Assembly (NCBI GenBank): GCA_030684355.1
Contig: JAUXTN010000184.1
Location: 1-49,407, forward strand
DNA length: 49,407 bases
Direction: 5' to 3'
DNA from: Pseudomonadota bacterium
Lineage (GTDB): Bacteria > Myxococcota_A > UBA796 > SXON01
Part shown: positions 34,548-44,777 of the stretch, one piece after another
Layout: every line of letters begins with the position of its first letter
Numbering within the stretch: the stretch's first letter is position 1
Translations under genes and position numbers: made by a program
Notes under the pieces: generated by a model
What the model was told of the DNA's origin: nothing
The model's database searches: none
Seen by the model: the letters and a program-made list of their open reading frames with translations, nothing else

Positions 34548-34578
34548 TAGCCAGGCCGGCTCGTGCACGGCCTGGCTA
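34548..34578. terminator. Bidirectional hairpin between convergent genes
   Basis: TAGCCAGGCC (34548-34557) and GGCCTGGCTA (34569-34578) form a perfect 10-base stem with an 11-base loop, starting 8 bases after the FKBP lipoprotein stop and ending 18 bases before the convergent HEAT-protein stop. No T-run is present. Position and symmetry suit a shared terminator. Confidence 0.6.
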
Positions 34579-34596
34579 TCGGTATTGAGTCGGGCC

Positions 34597-35292
34597 TCAC
34601 CCCCCGAGTCGCGCCAACGCCGCCGTCGCCGCCGCCTTCACCTCGGCGTCCGGATCGGTCAGCAGCGGCCGCACCGTCGCGGCCATGGACGGCCCGGCGA
34701 GCGCCCCGATGGCCTCGGCGGCATCGCGGCGGACGGAGGGGTGCGCGTGCTTCAGGAGCGGGCGCAGGTTCACGACGATCGACTTCCAGTTCGTCAGCCG
34801 CGCGATGCGGCAGCCGAGGGCGACCTCCTCGGGGTCGCCGCTGTTGTGGAGGCGGCGGCAGCGGTCGCGCCCGGCGGCGTCGAGCGGGTTCCCGGCGCCG
34901 AACACGCGCTCCGCCTGCGGGATCTGCCCGGCGTCGACGAGCTTCCAGCCGTCGGTCTCGGTGATCACATCGTCCGTCGGGGCCAGGGCGGCGGGCGGAG
35001 CGGCCGGGACGGGCACCGCCGCGCCCCCGGTGGCCGCGCTCCCAACGATCGTGCCCTCCGGGGCCGGGGCGCCGGTGTTCGCGGGCGGGGGCGTCTCCTG
35101 CACGCCGAAGAACGCGTCGGGCACCGCGCGGCCCATCGCCACCGCGAAGCCGAGCAGGCCGGCGAGCGGGAGGTCGACCTCGGCGCGCGCGACGACCCCG
35201 GCGGACCCGTCCGTCGCGACGCACCCCTTCGGCAGGAGCCGGATCTCGGCGGGCGTGAGGGGGCGTGGGCGGGAGAGCAGGAGGATCGGCAT
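34597..35292 (-). CDS. HEAT-repeat-containing protein
   Basis: The 231-residue protein has a charged N-terminal region, a Pro/Ala-rich low-complexity middle (about 85-115) and a C-terminal pair of HEAT-like helices (PLLKHAHPSVRRDAAEAIGAL and PLLTDPDAEVKAAATAALARL). HEAT repeats mediate protein binding; the partner is unknown. No signal peptide is evident. The ATG at 35290-35292 has GGAG 8 bases upstream. Confidence 0.7.
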   Translation of the reverse strand: MPILLLSRPRPLTPAEIRLLPKGCVATDGSAGVVARAEVDLPLAGLLGFAVAMGRAVPDAFFGVQETPPPANTGAPAPEGTIVGSAATGGAAVPVPAAPPAALAPTDDVITETDGWKLVDAGQIPQAERVFGAGNPLDAAGRDRCRRLHNSGDPEEVALGCRIARLTNWKSIVVNLRPLLKHAHPSVRRDAAEAIGALAGPSMAATVRPLLTDPDAEVKAAATAALARLGG

Positions 35293-35442
35293 GTCGGGCT
35301 CCGCGGCGGGAAAGGTCAGAGCCTATCCGGCCATGCCCGTGCCCGTCGCGACCGACGCCGTTACGGGCCCGCCCGTGCGCGTTCCCTCCGACGAGCTCCC
35401 ACGCCCCGCATCCGAGTGGCCGGCCGCTCACGGCGCCGCCGC

Positions 35443-37368
35443 GTGAGCCGCTGGGCGCTGCTCCCCGTCGTGGCGGTGGTGACCCTCGTGTGGCTGGGCG
35501 CGCCCGCGTGGCCCCAGCAGCTCGACGACCAGCTCATCACCCTCGCCTTCGCGCACGAGTGGGCGGCGCACGGCCTCCCGCGCTGGGGCACCGGGAGCGT
35601 CGTCGAGGCCTGCTCCAGCTTCCTCCAGCTCGCGCTGGCGGCCGGCTGGATCGCGATCGGCGGCGGAGACGCCAACCTCTTCGTCAAGGTGCTCGGCGCG
35701 CTCGCGGGCCTGGCCCTCGTCGCCTTCGCGGCCCTCCGCGTGCCCCGCCACGCCGCGGGCGTCCTCGTCCTCGCCGCGCTGGTCACCTGGGAGCCCCTCG
35801 CCTGGTGGACCTTCGCGGGCATGGAGACGACGCTGTCCGCGCTGCTCCTCACCGTCGGGTGGGTCGGGGTGCTGCACGGCGGGTCGGATCGCGGGCGCCT
35901 CGCGGTGGGGCCCGTCGCCGGCCTCGGCGCCCTCTGGCTCGCCGCCACCGCCCACCCCGAGGGGAACCTCCACTTCGCGCTCGGGGCCGCGATCCTCGGC
36001 GTGCGCGGCGACGCCCGGGCCCGGCGCGCCGTCGTCGTGTATGCGCTGGCACTCGCCGGCTGGCACGCGCTGCGCGTCGCCTACTTCGGGCACCTCCTCC
36101 CGACGCCCTACCTCGTGAAGATGGCCGGGAACGACCCGCTCGGTGACCAGTGGGGCCAGTGGGGCTTGGAGCTCGTCACCCTCGCCGGCCTCGGCGCCGT
36201 CTGCCTCGTCGCGTTTCCGGCGCGCCCGCTCGCGCTCCTCCCGCTGCTCGTCCAGTGCGCCCTGGAGCTGCGCGCGGAGCCCGACTGGATGGGCCACGCC
36301 CGCCACCTCGTGCCCGGCGTGTGCGCCACCGTCGTGGCGTGGACGACCGACGCCACGCCCCGGCCCCTCGGCCGCCGCCCCATCCTCGCGCTGCTCGCCG
36401 TCATCGGCCTCGCCGGCCTCCTCGAGCCCCCCGGCGTCACCCACGGGGGGCTCGAACCCCGGGACGCACGGAGCCTCGTCTCCCCCGCGCGGTGGTTCGG
36501 CGCGGCGCTCGACACGACCCAGCTCGAGGACGTCGTCTGGATCGTGGAGAGCGCGCCCTGGAACGGGAGCGTGCTGCTCGAAGACGTCGGCATGACCGGC
36601 AACATCGCGGGCGTCGACATCGTCGACCTCGTGGGCCTCACCGACCGCGAGATCGCGCTCGCGTGGCTCGGCGACGAGGCCGTCGAGGCGCGTCTCCGCC
36701 GCCGCTTTGCCCTGGCCCCGCCCTCGCTCGTGCGGCGCATGCGGTACGGGAACGACCAGTGGGCCCGCGACGTGCCGTGGATGGAGCTGCCCGTGCCGGA
36801 GCGCGCCACCTACCCCCAGGGCACCGCGCTCCGATACCGCCTCGACCCTGCCCGGCCGACCGACGAGCAGGTCGCCGCGCGCTGGGCCGCGCTGTACGCG
36901 CGCTACCCCTCCCAGGGCCCGGTGGCCTGGCACCACGCCCTCTCGGAGGCCCGCCAGGGCCGCCTCGTGGCCGCCGCGCGCATCGCCGCCACCGCGACGC
37001 GCCGCTTCCCGACCGACCCCACGCTCGCCGCGCTCCCGGCGTCGCTCTTCGCGCCGTTCGAGCTCGACACCTTCGCGGACCTCCCCTCGGCGACGCGCCA
37101 GGTGAGCCGCCCCCTCCCTCGCGCCGAGGCCGCCGGCCTGGCGCTGACGGTCGCCGTCCAGCCGGTGAGCGACGAGGGGCAGCTCGTCCACGTGCGGTGG
37201 AGCTGCGACGCCCCCGAGATGACCGTGGTCGTGCACGACACGACGACGGTCCCCCTCCCCGGCTGGGCGTGCGCCGGGGCCGACGCCCGCCTCCTCGTCG
37301 AGGCCTTGGACGACCGGCCGCGCCGCCCGCTCCCACGCGAGATCTACGTGGGGCTGACGGCGCGGTGA
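35443..37368 (+). CDS. Polytopic membrane protein, GT-C glycosyltransferase-like
   Basis: The 641-residue protein has about 10 hydrophobic helices in residues 1-330 and a soluble part of about 300 residues. After the first helix comes QLDDQLITLAFAH; an acidic pair in the first outer loop is the hallmark of GT-C enzymes such as ArnT and PMT, which use lipid-linked sugars. The pattern HAWxxGxPxWGxG-like (EWAAHGLPRWGTGS) fits this group. A C-terminal segment (about 455-580) contains TPR-like helices. The donor and acceptor are unknown. GTG 35443 is chosen as closest to the first helix; GTG 35416 is possible, and neither has a clear Shine-Dalgarno. Confidence 0.7.
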   Translation: MSRWALLPVVAVVTLVWLGAPAWPQQLDDQLITLAFAHEWAAHGLPRWGTGSVVEACSSFLQLALAAGWIAIGGGDANLFVKVLGALAGLALVAFAALRVPRHAAGVLVLAALVTWEPLAWWTFAGMETTLSALLLTVGWVGVLHGGSDRGRLAVGPVAGLGALWLAATAHPEGNLHFALGAAILGVRGDARARRAVVVYALALAGWHALRVAYFGHLLPTPYLVKMAGNDPLGDQWGQWGLELVTLAGLGAVCLVAFPARPLALLPLLVQCALELRAEPDWMGHARHLVPGVCATVVAWTTDATPRPLGRRPILALLAVIGLAGLLEPPGVTHGGLEPRDARSLVSPARWFGAALDTTQLEDVVWIVESAPWNGSVLLEDVGMTGNIAGVDIVDLVGLTDREIALAWLGDEAVEARLRRRFALAPPSLVRRMRYGNDQWARDVPWMELPVPERATYPQGTALRYRLDPARPTDEQVAARWAALYARYPSQGPVAWHHALSEARQGRLVAAARIAATATRRFPTDPTLAALPASLFAPFELDTFADLPSATRQVSRPLPRAEAAGLALTVAVQPVSDEGQLVHVRWSCDAPEMTVVVHDTTTVPLPGWACAGADARLLVEALDDRPRRPLPREIYVGLTAR

Positions 37369-37388
37369 AGGCCCGGCCCGGGGGCGCT

Positions 37389-37422
37389 CAGGGCCCCGCC
37401 GCTACCAGGGCCCCGCCGCTAC
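37389..37422. repeat. Perfect 17-base tandem duplication at the end of the beta-helix gene
   Basis: CAGGGCCCCGCCGCTAC occurs twice in direct succession (37389-37405, 37406-37422). The second copy contains the stop codon of the minus-strand beta-helix lipoprotein gene at 37419-37421. It lies in the 50-base gap between convergent genes. Confidence 0.85.
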
Positions 37423-38972
37423 TGGCAGAACGAGCCGGTCGACTCGTCGAACACGAAGGTCGCGGCGGACGTGAAGTCCTGGCTGCACATGTAGACGTCC
37501 TCGGGGGAGTTCGTGCTCACGTCGGCGCCGAAGTCGGCCGCGTTGCTCTCCACGCGGGCGCCCGTGGCGTAGATCCCGCCGCCGCCGCCGATCCCGGCGC
37601 GGTTGGTGTTCACCATGCCGCCGTTGAGCGTCAGCACGAGGGAGAGGCCGTCCCCCTCGTCGAGGTAGTAGGCGCCGCCCGCGTTCCCGCCCGAGTTGTC
37701 GGTGGAGACGATGGAGTTGAAGCTCGCGGTGCCGCCGCCGGAGAGCTCGACCGCGCCGCCCTGCGTGCTGCCCTGGTTCCCGTCGAAGGTGCTGGAGTTG
37801 AGCTCGACCTCCATCGCGCTGGAGTCGACGATGAGGCCGCCGCCGCCCGTCACCGCGATGTTCGCGGAGAAGGTGTTCGAGTCCATGTAGAGGATGGAGC
37901 GGTCCGCCGTCATGCCGACCGCCGCGCCGTCCGCGCCGCTCGTGTTGCCGGAGAGCGTCCCGTCCGTGAGGGTGAGCCGCACCTCGTCGCCGGTGGCCGC
38001 GATGGCGCCGCCCATGCCGCGGCGGCCGCTGGTGGCGTTGGTCGCGAAGTCGCTGTCGCTCACCGTGACGGAGAGCGGCGCGCCCTCGAAGCTCAACGCG
38101 CCGCCGTTCGTGGGGGCCTGGTTGGCCGTGAACGTCGAGGTCGAGATGGTCACGTCGGCGTCGCCCGCGCCGATGACCGCGATGGCGCCGCCGTCGCTGG
38201 AGGCGCGGTTGTCGGTGAACTCGCTGTCTTCGACCAGGAGCCCGCTCGTCGAGCTGTCCCCGACCCGGACGGCGACCCCGCCGCCCACGTCCTGCGCGGT
38301 GTTGTTCGTGAAGCGCGCGCGCCGGAGCGTGAGGAAGGCGTCGTCCGCCCAGATGCCGCCGCCGCTCTGCTCGACGTCGTCGTTCCGCCACGTCGCGACA
38401 CCGTTGATGATGCCGATGTCCTCGATGGTCAGGTCGACCCCCGGCCCGACCACGATCACCGGGCCGAGGCTCCCGCCGTCGAGCTCGGTGTCGGTGTTGT
38501 CCGCGGACCAGCCGCGCAACGTGAGCGCCATCGGGGTCTCGATGACGACGTTCTGCACCCAGATGCCGGGGCACACGTCGATGGTGTCGCCGTCCGCCAC
38601 GACGGAGAGCGCCGTCACGAGGTCGGGGTAGCGCTCCTCGTTGACGACGAAGGCGTCGTCGAGGCCGACGCCGTCGCAGTTCGCGTCGATGCCGTCGCAC
38701 ACGACGTCTACCGCGCCCGTGTAGACGAGCGGGTCCGCGTCGTTGCAGTCGCCGTCGTCGGGAGAGACGCCGTCGCCGTCGTTGTCGATCACGGGGTCGG
38801 CGGTCTCGGCGGTCTCCGCGGTCTCGGCGGTCTCCGCGGTCTCGTCCGTCTCCGCCGTCTCCTGCGCGGTGTCCGCGGTGTCGGGCGCCGCCGTCTCGGC
38901 GGGCTCGGCGGTGTCTTCGGGGTCCTTGGGACCAGTGCAGGCGGCGAGGAGGAGGAGCGGGAGGAGGCGCAT
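37419..38972 (-). CDS. Right-handed beta-helix lipoprotein with MopE-type motif
   Basis: The 517-residue protein has a lipoprotein signal (MRLLPLLLLAACTG, Cys12) followed by a Glu-Thr-Ala repeat linker encoded by 9-base repeats. A MopE-type calcium/metal-binding motif (DNDGDGVSPDDGDCNDAD ... CDGIDANCDG) comes next at about 62-105. The rest is a parallel beta-helix (pectin-lyase-like) with repeats such as FTNNTAQDVGGGVAV and FTANQAPTNGGALSF. Such proteins are surface-exposed and usually bind or degrade glycans, or act as adhesins; no catalytic residues are visible. The ATG has TACCGT 6 bases upstream and no Shine-Dalgarno. Confidence 0.85.
   Translation of the reverse strand: MRLLPLLLLAACTGPKDPEDTAEPAETAAPDTADTAQETAETDETAETAETAETAETADPVIDNDGDGVSPDDGDCNDADPLVYTGAVDVVCDGIDANCDGVGLDDAFVVNEERYPDLVTALSVVADGDTIDVCPGIWVQNVVIETPMALTLRGWSADNTDTELDGGSLGPVIVVGPGVDLTIEDIGIINGVATWRNDDVEQSGGGIWADDAFLTLRRARFTNNTAQDVGGGVAVRVGDSSTSGLLVEDSEFTDNRASSDGGAIAVIGAGDADVTISTSTFTANQAPTNGGALSFEGAPLSVTVSDSDFATNATSGRRGMGGAIAATGDEVRLTLTDGTLSGNTSGADGAAVGMTADRSILYMDSNTFSANIAVTGGGGLIVDSSAMEVELNSSTFDGNQGSTQGGAVELSGGGTASFNSIVSTDNSGGNAGGAYYLDEGDGLSLVLTLNGGMVNTNRAGIGGGGGIYATGARVESNAADFGADVSTNSPEDVYMCSQDFTSAATFVFDESTGSFCQ
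38800..38844 (-). repeat. Five 9-base repeats encoding Glu-Thr-Ala
   Basis: Five near-identical units (GCGGTCTCG or GCGGTCTCC) run in tandem, with degenerate copies continuing to about 38880. They encode the linker between lipid anchor and folded part of the beta-helix lipoprotein. Copy changes would stay in frame. Confidence 0.85.
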
Positions 38973-38978
38973 TCGCGC

Positions 38979-38984
38979 ACGGTA
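38979..38984 (-). promoter_or_regulatory. Candidate -10 box (TACCGT) of the beta-helix lipoprotein gene
   Basis: TACCGT on the minus strand lies 6 bases before the ATG at 38970-38972, with no Shine-Dalgarno between. Confidence 0.4.
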
Positions 38985-39112
38985 CAACGAGTCGCGCGCC
39001 CGCGCCATCCCGGGGGGGGCGCGACCGCGCGGCACGCGACGGCGTGTCCACGTCATGCGACGGCCGCCCGCAAGGAACTACGTCAAAAGACCTGACCCGG
39101 CGCCCGCATGGC

Positions 39113-39118
39113 TAGCTT
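39113..39118 (+). promoter_or_regulatory. Candidate -10 box (TAGCTT) of the AI-2E family gene
   Basis: TAGCTT lies 6 bases before the ATG at 39125. A CTGACC hexamer at 39092-39097 (15-base spacer) is a weak -35 candidate. No Shine-Dalgarno is seen. Confidence 0.45.
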
Positions 39119-39124
39119 GCTGGC

Positions 39125-40267
39125 ATGTCGGCCTCATCCGAGAGAGGGGGCGAGCGTCGCACCACGCTGGTCGCGTTCCTGCTGCTCCTCGTCGCGGTCG
39201 CGACCCCCGTGTTCCTCATGGTGCGCCCCTACGCGCTGACCCTGCTGCTCGCCGGCATCGTCGCGGTCATCACCGATCCCATCTACCGGCGCTTGCGCCG
39301 CCGCGGGATGCGGCCGTACGTCGCCGGGGGCGTCGTCTCCCTCGGGATCTTCCTCCTCGTCGTGACGCCGACCGGCCTCTTCACCTGGGCCGCCCTGCAA
39401 GAGGCCGCGGCGCTCCCCTCGAGCCTCTCCCAGGCCGGGGTCTTCGACATCGACGCCCTGCTGGCCCGGCTCCATGCCTGGCCGCCCGCCCGGCGCCTGC
39501 TCGCGGACCCCGCGGCGACCGAGGCCCAGCTCCGCGACACCATCGCGAGCGCGGCCGCGACCGTGACGAACCTCGTCCTCGCGGCGCTCTCCCAGGTGCC
39601 CGCGCTGCTCCTGCACGCGGGCCTCGCGCTGCTCGGGTGCTTCTTCTTCCTGGTGGACGGTCGCCGCCTCCTCCTGTGGCTCTCCGGCAAGGTACCGCTG
39701 CCGCCGCAGATCGTGGACGTCCTCTTCCTCTCCTTCCGCGAGAGCGCCGGCGCCGTGGTCCTCGCGTCGATGGCGGCCGCCAGCGCGCAGGCCGCCGTCA
39801 CCCTGGTGGGCTTCCTCGCGCTCGGCGTGCCGGCGGCGTTCGTGGCCGCGGGGCTCGCGTTCATCTTCGCGTGGGTGCCGCTCCTCGGGGTCGCCCCCGT
39901 CTACGCCACCGGCATGCTCTACCTCTGGTTCGCCCGCGGCCCCTGGGACACGCTGTTCCTCCTGCTCGTGGGCCTGGGCGCCGGCGTGATCGACAACGTC
40001 ATCCGCCCCGCGGTGCTGCGCGGGCGGCAGCAGATGCACCCGATGGTGAGCCTCGTCGCGATCTTCGGCGGCATCGCCGTCTTCGGCATCTTCGGCGCCT
40101 TCGTCGGGCCCATCCTCGCCGCCGTCTTCATCGCGCTCCTGGAGACCTGGCCGACCGTCGCGGCCTACGCCGGCATCGAGGTGAGCGACACCGGCTCGCC
40201 CCCCACGATCGACCTCCCCGTGGCGGAGATGCCCCCGACCGCGCCGCCGTCGCCCCCGCCGTCGTGA
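39125..40267 (+). CDS. AI-2E family transporter / permease
   Basis: The 380-residue protein has about eight hydrophobic helices in the arrangement of the AI-2E (PerM/YdiK) family: two early helices, a long extracellular loop (about 85-150) and a C-terminal helix cluster with VPLLGVAPVYATGMLYL and MHPMVSLVAIFGGIAVFGIFGAFVGPILAAV. Members export small molecules or ions; true AI-2 export is shown only for some, so the substrate is open. A Pro-rich cytoplasmic tail ends the protein. It converges on the next gene with one base between stops. Confidence 0.92.
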   Translation: MSASSERGGERRTTLVAFLLLLVAVATPVFLMVRPYALTLLLAGIVAVITDPIYRRLRRRGMRPYVAGGVVSLGIFLLVVTPTGLFTWAALQEAAALPSSLSQAGVFDIDALLARLHAWPPARRLLADPAATEAQLRDTIASAAATVTNLVLAALSQVPALLLHAGLALLGCFFFLVDGRRLLLWLSGKVPLPPQIVDVLFLSFRESAGAVVLASMAAASAQAAVTLVGFLALGVPAAFVAAGLAFIFAWVPLLGVAPVYATGMLYLWFARGPWDTLFLLLVGLGAGVIDNVIRPAVLRGRQQMHPMVSLVAIFGGIAVFGIFGAFVGPILAAVFIALLETWPTVAAYAGIEVSDTGSPPTIDLPVAEMPPTAPPSPPPS

Positions 40268-40268
40268 C

Positions 40269-40811
40269 TCAGCCTTCCACGAGGGTCAAGGTCGGCGTGA
40301 ACAGCCAGCTCCCCGCTTCGTTCACGGTCAGCGCGTCGCGGACACGCAGGTCGAGCGTGCGCTCGGCGGCGGCCTCGCCCGCGATCTCCATCGGCGCCGC
40401 CACCGTCCACCCCCCCTCGGCCCCCTGGGGCACGGCGAGCGGGTGCTTCACGCCGTCCATCGTCGTGACCGAGAGGACCTCGCCCGGCACGAGGGTGAGG
40501 CGCAGCGCGGTGATCGGCCCGACCGCCACCTCGTCGTGCGCGATGCGGACGGGGGCCTCGCGCAGCGCCACGAGGTCGACGTCCGTGGGCTCGCCCGAGA
40601 AGTCGAGGAGGTTGTAGGGGTCCGGCCCCCGTGCGAGCATCACCCACTCGCCGTCCATCCGGGCCTCGACCGCCGCGAACGGCAGGTCGAAATCCCGGAT
40701 CTCCAGCTCGCCCCCGGGGATCTCCACCGACTCGTCGACCAGGTAGATGTCGACCTCACCCGTGCAGCCGACGAGCCAGATCGCGGCGATCCCTGCGCTA
40801 AAGCCCCGCAT
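40269..40811 (-). CDS. DUF4382-like lipoprotein
   Basis: The 180-residue protein has a lipoprotein signal (GFSAGIAAIWLVGCTG, Cys16) and a beta-rich mature part resembling DUF4382: an early VDIYLVDESVEIPGGELEI strand, an ALRLTLVPGEVLSV middle and a DLRVRDALTVN end. The function of this family is unknown; it occurs on exported proteins. The start ATG has a strong AAGGAGGGG about 6 bases upstream. Confidence 0.7.
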   Translation of the reverse strand: MRGFSAGIAAIWLVGCTGEVDIYLVDESVEIPGGELEIRDFDLPFAAVEARMDGEWVMLARGPDPYNLLDFSGEPTDVDLVALREAPVRIAHDEVAVGPITALRLTLVPGEVLSVTTMDGVKHPLAVPQGAEGGWTVAAPMEIAGEAAAERTLDLRVRDALTVNEAGSWLFTPTLTLVEG

Positions 40812-40944
40812 CGGACCCCTCCTTCCTTACAGAGGAGCTAGGGTCGCGGGGGGTACGGTCAAGCGATGTCGTCGCGGCGGAGAGCGGCGGCGACGGCGGC
40901 CTCAGGAGCGGCCTCAGGATGGGCGTCCGACGCGGGTCGGAGGG

Positions 40945-42750
<1,806 letters not shown>

Positions 42751-42758
42751 GAGGGTCC

Positions 42759-42764
42759 GTTATC
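42759..42764 (-). promoter_or_regulatory. Candidate -10 box (GATAAC) of lepA
   Basis: GATAAC on the minus strand lies 8 bases before the lepA ATG, the same hexamer and spacing as before the FKBP lipoprotein gene at 34027. Confidence 0.35.
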
Positions 42765-42867
42765 GGCCGCCCCTCTAACCCCATCGCGGCGCGGCGTGGC
42801 TCGGGAGGCCCCGGGTGATCCCGCCCGGCGGACGTTCGTCGCGGGATCGTGCGGCGCGAGCGAAAGG

Positions 42868-42897
42868 TTGATCGCAGGGCGGAACGGCGGCTATCTA
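42868..42897 (+). promoter_or_regulatory. Candidate promoter of the lipoprotein triplet
   Basis: TTGATC (42868-42873) and TATCTA (42892-42897) are separated by 18 bases and resemble -35 and -10 boxes. Five bases separate the -10 from the ATG at 42903, so the first gene would be leaderless. Confidence 0.45.
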
Positions 42898-42902
42898 AGC
42901 TC

Positions 42903-43529
42903 ATGCTTGCCCTGCCCCTGCTCGCCCTCCTCGGGTGCTTCGGCTCCTCGTCCTCCCCCCACTGCGAGACGGTGGAGCGCGAGGTGGCCGACGACGACGA
43001 CCTGGGGGACCTCCCCTTCACCGTCGCGGACCTCGTCGCGGACGTGATCGGCGCCCGCACGGTGCCCGCCAGCGACATGAACTCCGCCCCCATCGCCGCC
43101 GAGCTGGCCGTCGAGCGGGGCGAGGGCGCCGCGAGCTTCAGCGACGCCACGGAGACCATCGAGCGGACCGCCCGCATCGGGTGGGGCGACAACATGATGG
43201 CCCTCGACCTCATGTGCGAGGACTCCGTCGAGGTGCCCGTCGAATACAGCCTCACGACGGACGACGGCAAGGTGGCGCTCGACCGCGAGGCCACCGCGAG
43301 CGGCGGCTTCGCGTTCGGCGACATCGGCGCCGGCGCCAACGTCCGCATCGACGACACGGTGGACCTCGCCGACGCGACCCTCCCAAACCCGCCCGACAGC
43401 GCCACCGGGGTCCAGGTCCAGATCAGCTTCCTCGGCCCCGACCTCGACGGGTTCTCCATCGCGTGGCGCGGCGGGAACCGAAACGGCGACACCGTCGTCG
43501 TGCATCCGCCCGACGAGCCCGCCCGATGA
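42903..43529 (+). CDS. Lipoprotein triplet, first paralogue
   Basis: The 208-residue protein has a short lipoprotein signal (MLALPLLALLGCFG, Cys12). The mature part opens HCETVEREVADDDDLGDLPFTV and has Cys21 and Cys105, exactly 84 residues apart, as in the two following genes. The segment around Cys105 (MCEDSVEVPV) is also shared. A beta-sandwich-like fold is suggested by alternating strands. No known family is recognised. It is first in a three-gene operon and overlaps the next gene by ATGA. It is probably in the outer membrane or on the surface, inferred from the lipid anchor only. Confidence 0.8.
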   Translation: MLALPLLALLGCFGSSSSPHCETVEREVADDDDLGDLPFTVADLVADVIGARTVPASDMNSAPIAAELAVERGEGAASFSDATETIERTARIGWGDNMMALDLMCEDSVEVPVEYSLTTDDGKVALDREATASGGFAFGDIGAGANVRIDDTVDLADATLPNPPDSATGVQVQISFLGPDLDGFSIAWRGGNRNGDTVVVHPPDEPAR

Positions 43530-44122
43530 TCGCCCTCGTCCTGCTCGTCGGCTGCTACACCTACACGGAGACCCACTGCGAGACGGTGGCCCGCGACGTC
43601 ACGGACGACGAGCGCCTGGACCTCGGCTTCACCGTCACCGAGGCGCTCGCGCGCATCGACCCGCAGACGGTCGAGGCCATCGATCTCTTCGGCAACGTCG
43701 TCGCGATCGATGTGTCGTTCGTCCGCGGGGACGGCACCGCCACCGTCGAGGACGCCAGCGTCATCGAGGAGGTCGTGCGCGAGGGCGGCCGGAACACCTC
43801 CAACACGTGGGTCGGCGGGGACCCCATCTGCATCGACGTGGTGGACGTGCCGATCACCGTCACGATGACGGGGGACGGCGTGGCCGCCTCCGGCTCCGCG
43901 ACGTTCTCGAACGATCCCCTCGCCTTCGAGTTCGAGACCTTCGACCTGACCTACCCCGTGGACGCCGGCGCCGACACCCTCCCCGAGGGGCTCCACGGCC
44001 CGGCGGTGGGCGGGAACGTCTTCGTCACCTACCTCGACGGCGAGATCGCCGAGCTCGAGGCGATCGTCGTGACCGAGGACGGCACACGCGAGACCGTCCT
44101 CTGGTTCATGGGCTCCAACTGA
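43526..44122 (+). CDS. Lipoprotein triplet, second paralogue
   Basis: The 198-residue protein has an extremely short signal (MIALVLLVGCYT, Cys10), an HCETVARDVTDDERLDLGFTV start, and Cys18 and Cys102 again 84 residues apart, with CIDVVDVPI after the second cysteine. It is clearly homologous to its neighbours. Its ATG overlaps the preceding stop (ATGA), and its own stop shares one base with the next ATG (TGATG), so expression is tightly coupled. The function is unknown. Confidence 0.8.
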   Translation: MIALVLLVGCYTYTETHCETVARDVTDDERLDLGFTVTEALARIDPQTVEAIDLFGNVVAIDVSFVRGDGTATVEDASVIEEVVREGGRNTSNTWVGGDPICIDVVDVPITVTMTGDGVAASGSATFSNDPLAFEFETFDLTYPVDAGADTLPEGLHGPAVGGNVFVTYLDGEIAELEAIVVTEDGTRETVLWFMGSN

Positions 44123-44721
44123 TGCTGCTCCTCGTGATGTTGGGCTGCGTGCCCTCGAGCAACTGCGAGATCGTCACCACCGAGGTCGGCGACGACGCTC
44201 CCCTCGCCGAGCTCGGCTTCACCATGGGGGAGCTCTACGCGAGCCTCGTCGGGACCCGCGCGGTGCCGATGAGGCGGTCGGATGGGGAGATCGTGGCCGC
44301 GGAGCTGACGATCACCCGCGGCGAGGACCCGGCGCTCTTCAACGACACCACCTTGACGAGCCAGGGCGGAAACGGCGCCCTGTACGTCCTCCCTCCGGGC
44401 GACGTCTTCCACATGTGCTTCGACAACGTCGAGGCCCCCATCGACGTGACGCTCACCGCCGACGAGGGCGCCGTGGCCGTGGCCGGCACGACCACGGCCG
44501 GCCGCTCGGACGACGAGTTCGACAGCGTGGGAAGTGTCTTCTTTGCGCTCGCCGTGCCGATCGACGACGCGACGCTCACCCCCCCGCCGCGCGACGACGC
44601 CCGGGAGGCCCGCCTCGAGATCATCGTCCTGGACGGCCACCTCGAGACGGTGGTGGTGGAGTGGGAGTCGGGTGTAAACGGCGCCTCGCTCGTGTTCCCG
44701 CCGGTGTCTCCCGCGGAGTAA
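44122..44721 (+). CDS. Lipoprotein triplet, third paralogue
   Basis: The 199-residue protein has the signal MLLLVMLGCVP (Cys9), an NCEIVTTEVGDDAPLAELGFTM start, and Cys15 and Cys99, also 84 residues apart, followed by DNVEAPI. It is the third member of the family. The N-terminal 35 residues and the region around the second cysteine are the best conserved; the C-terminal thirds diverge. Translation is coupled to the second paralogue. A GC hairpin follows about 30 bases after its stop. Confidence 0.8.
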   Translation: MLLLVMLGCVPSSNCEIVTTEVGDDAPLAELGFTMGELYASLVGTRAVPMRRSDGEIVAAELTITRGEDPALFNDTTLTSQGGNGALYVLPPGDVFHMCFDNVEAPIDVTLTADEGAVAVAGTTTAGRSDDEFDSVGSVFFALAVPIDDATLTPPPRDDAREARLEIIVLDGHLETVVVEWESGVNGASLVFPPVSPAE

Positions 44722-44752
44722 TCGCCTGGGATTACGTGCCTTCGGGCGTTGC

Positions 44753-44769
44753 GGGGCGGGCCCCGCCCC
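44753..44769. terminator. GC hairpin between the triplet and ugd
   Basis: GGGGCGG and CCGCCCC form a 7-base stem with a 3-base loop in the 56-base gap between convergent genes. No T-run follows on either strand. Confidence 0.4.
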
Positions 44770-44777
44770 AAGAAACC

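Noticed and set aside
36150..39095. Long plus-strand open frame across the GT-C-like gene end and antisense to the beta-helix gene
   Set aside because: The protein would be Arg/Ala/Val low complexity with no domain, while both overlapped genes have signal peptides, motifs and sensible ends.
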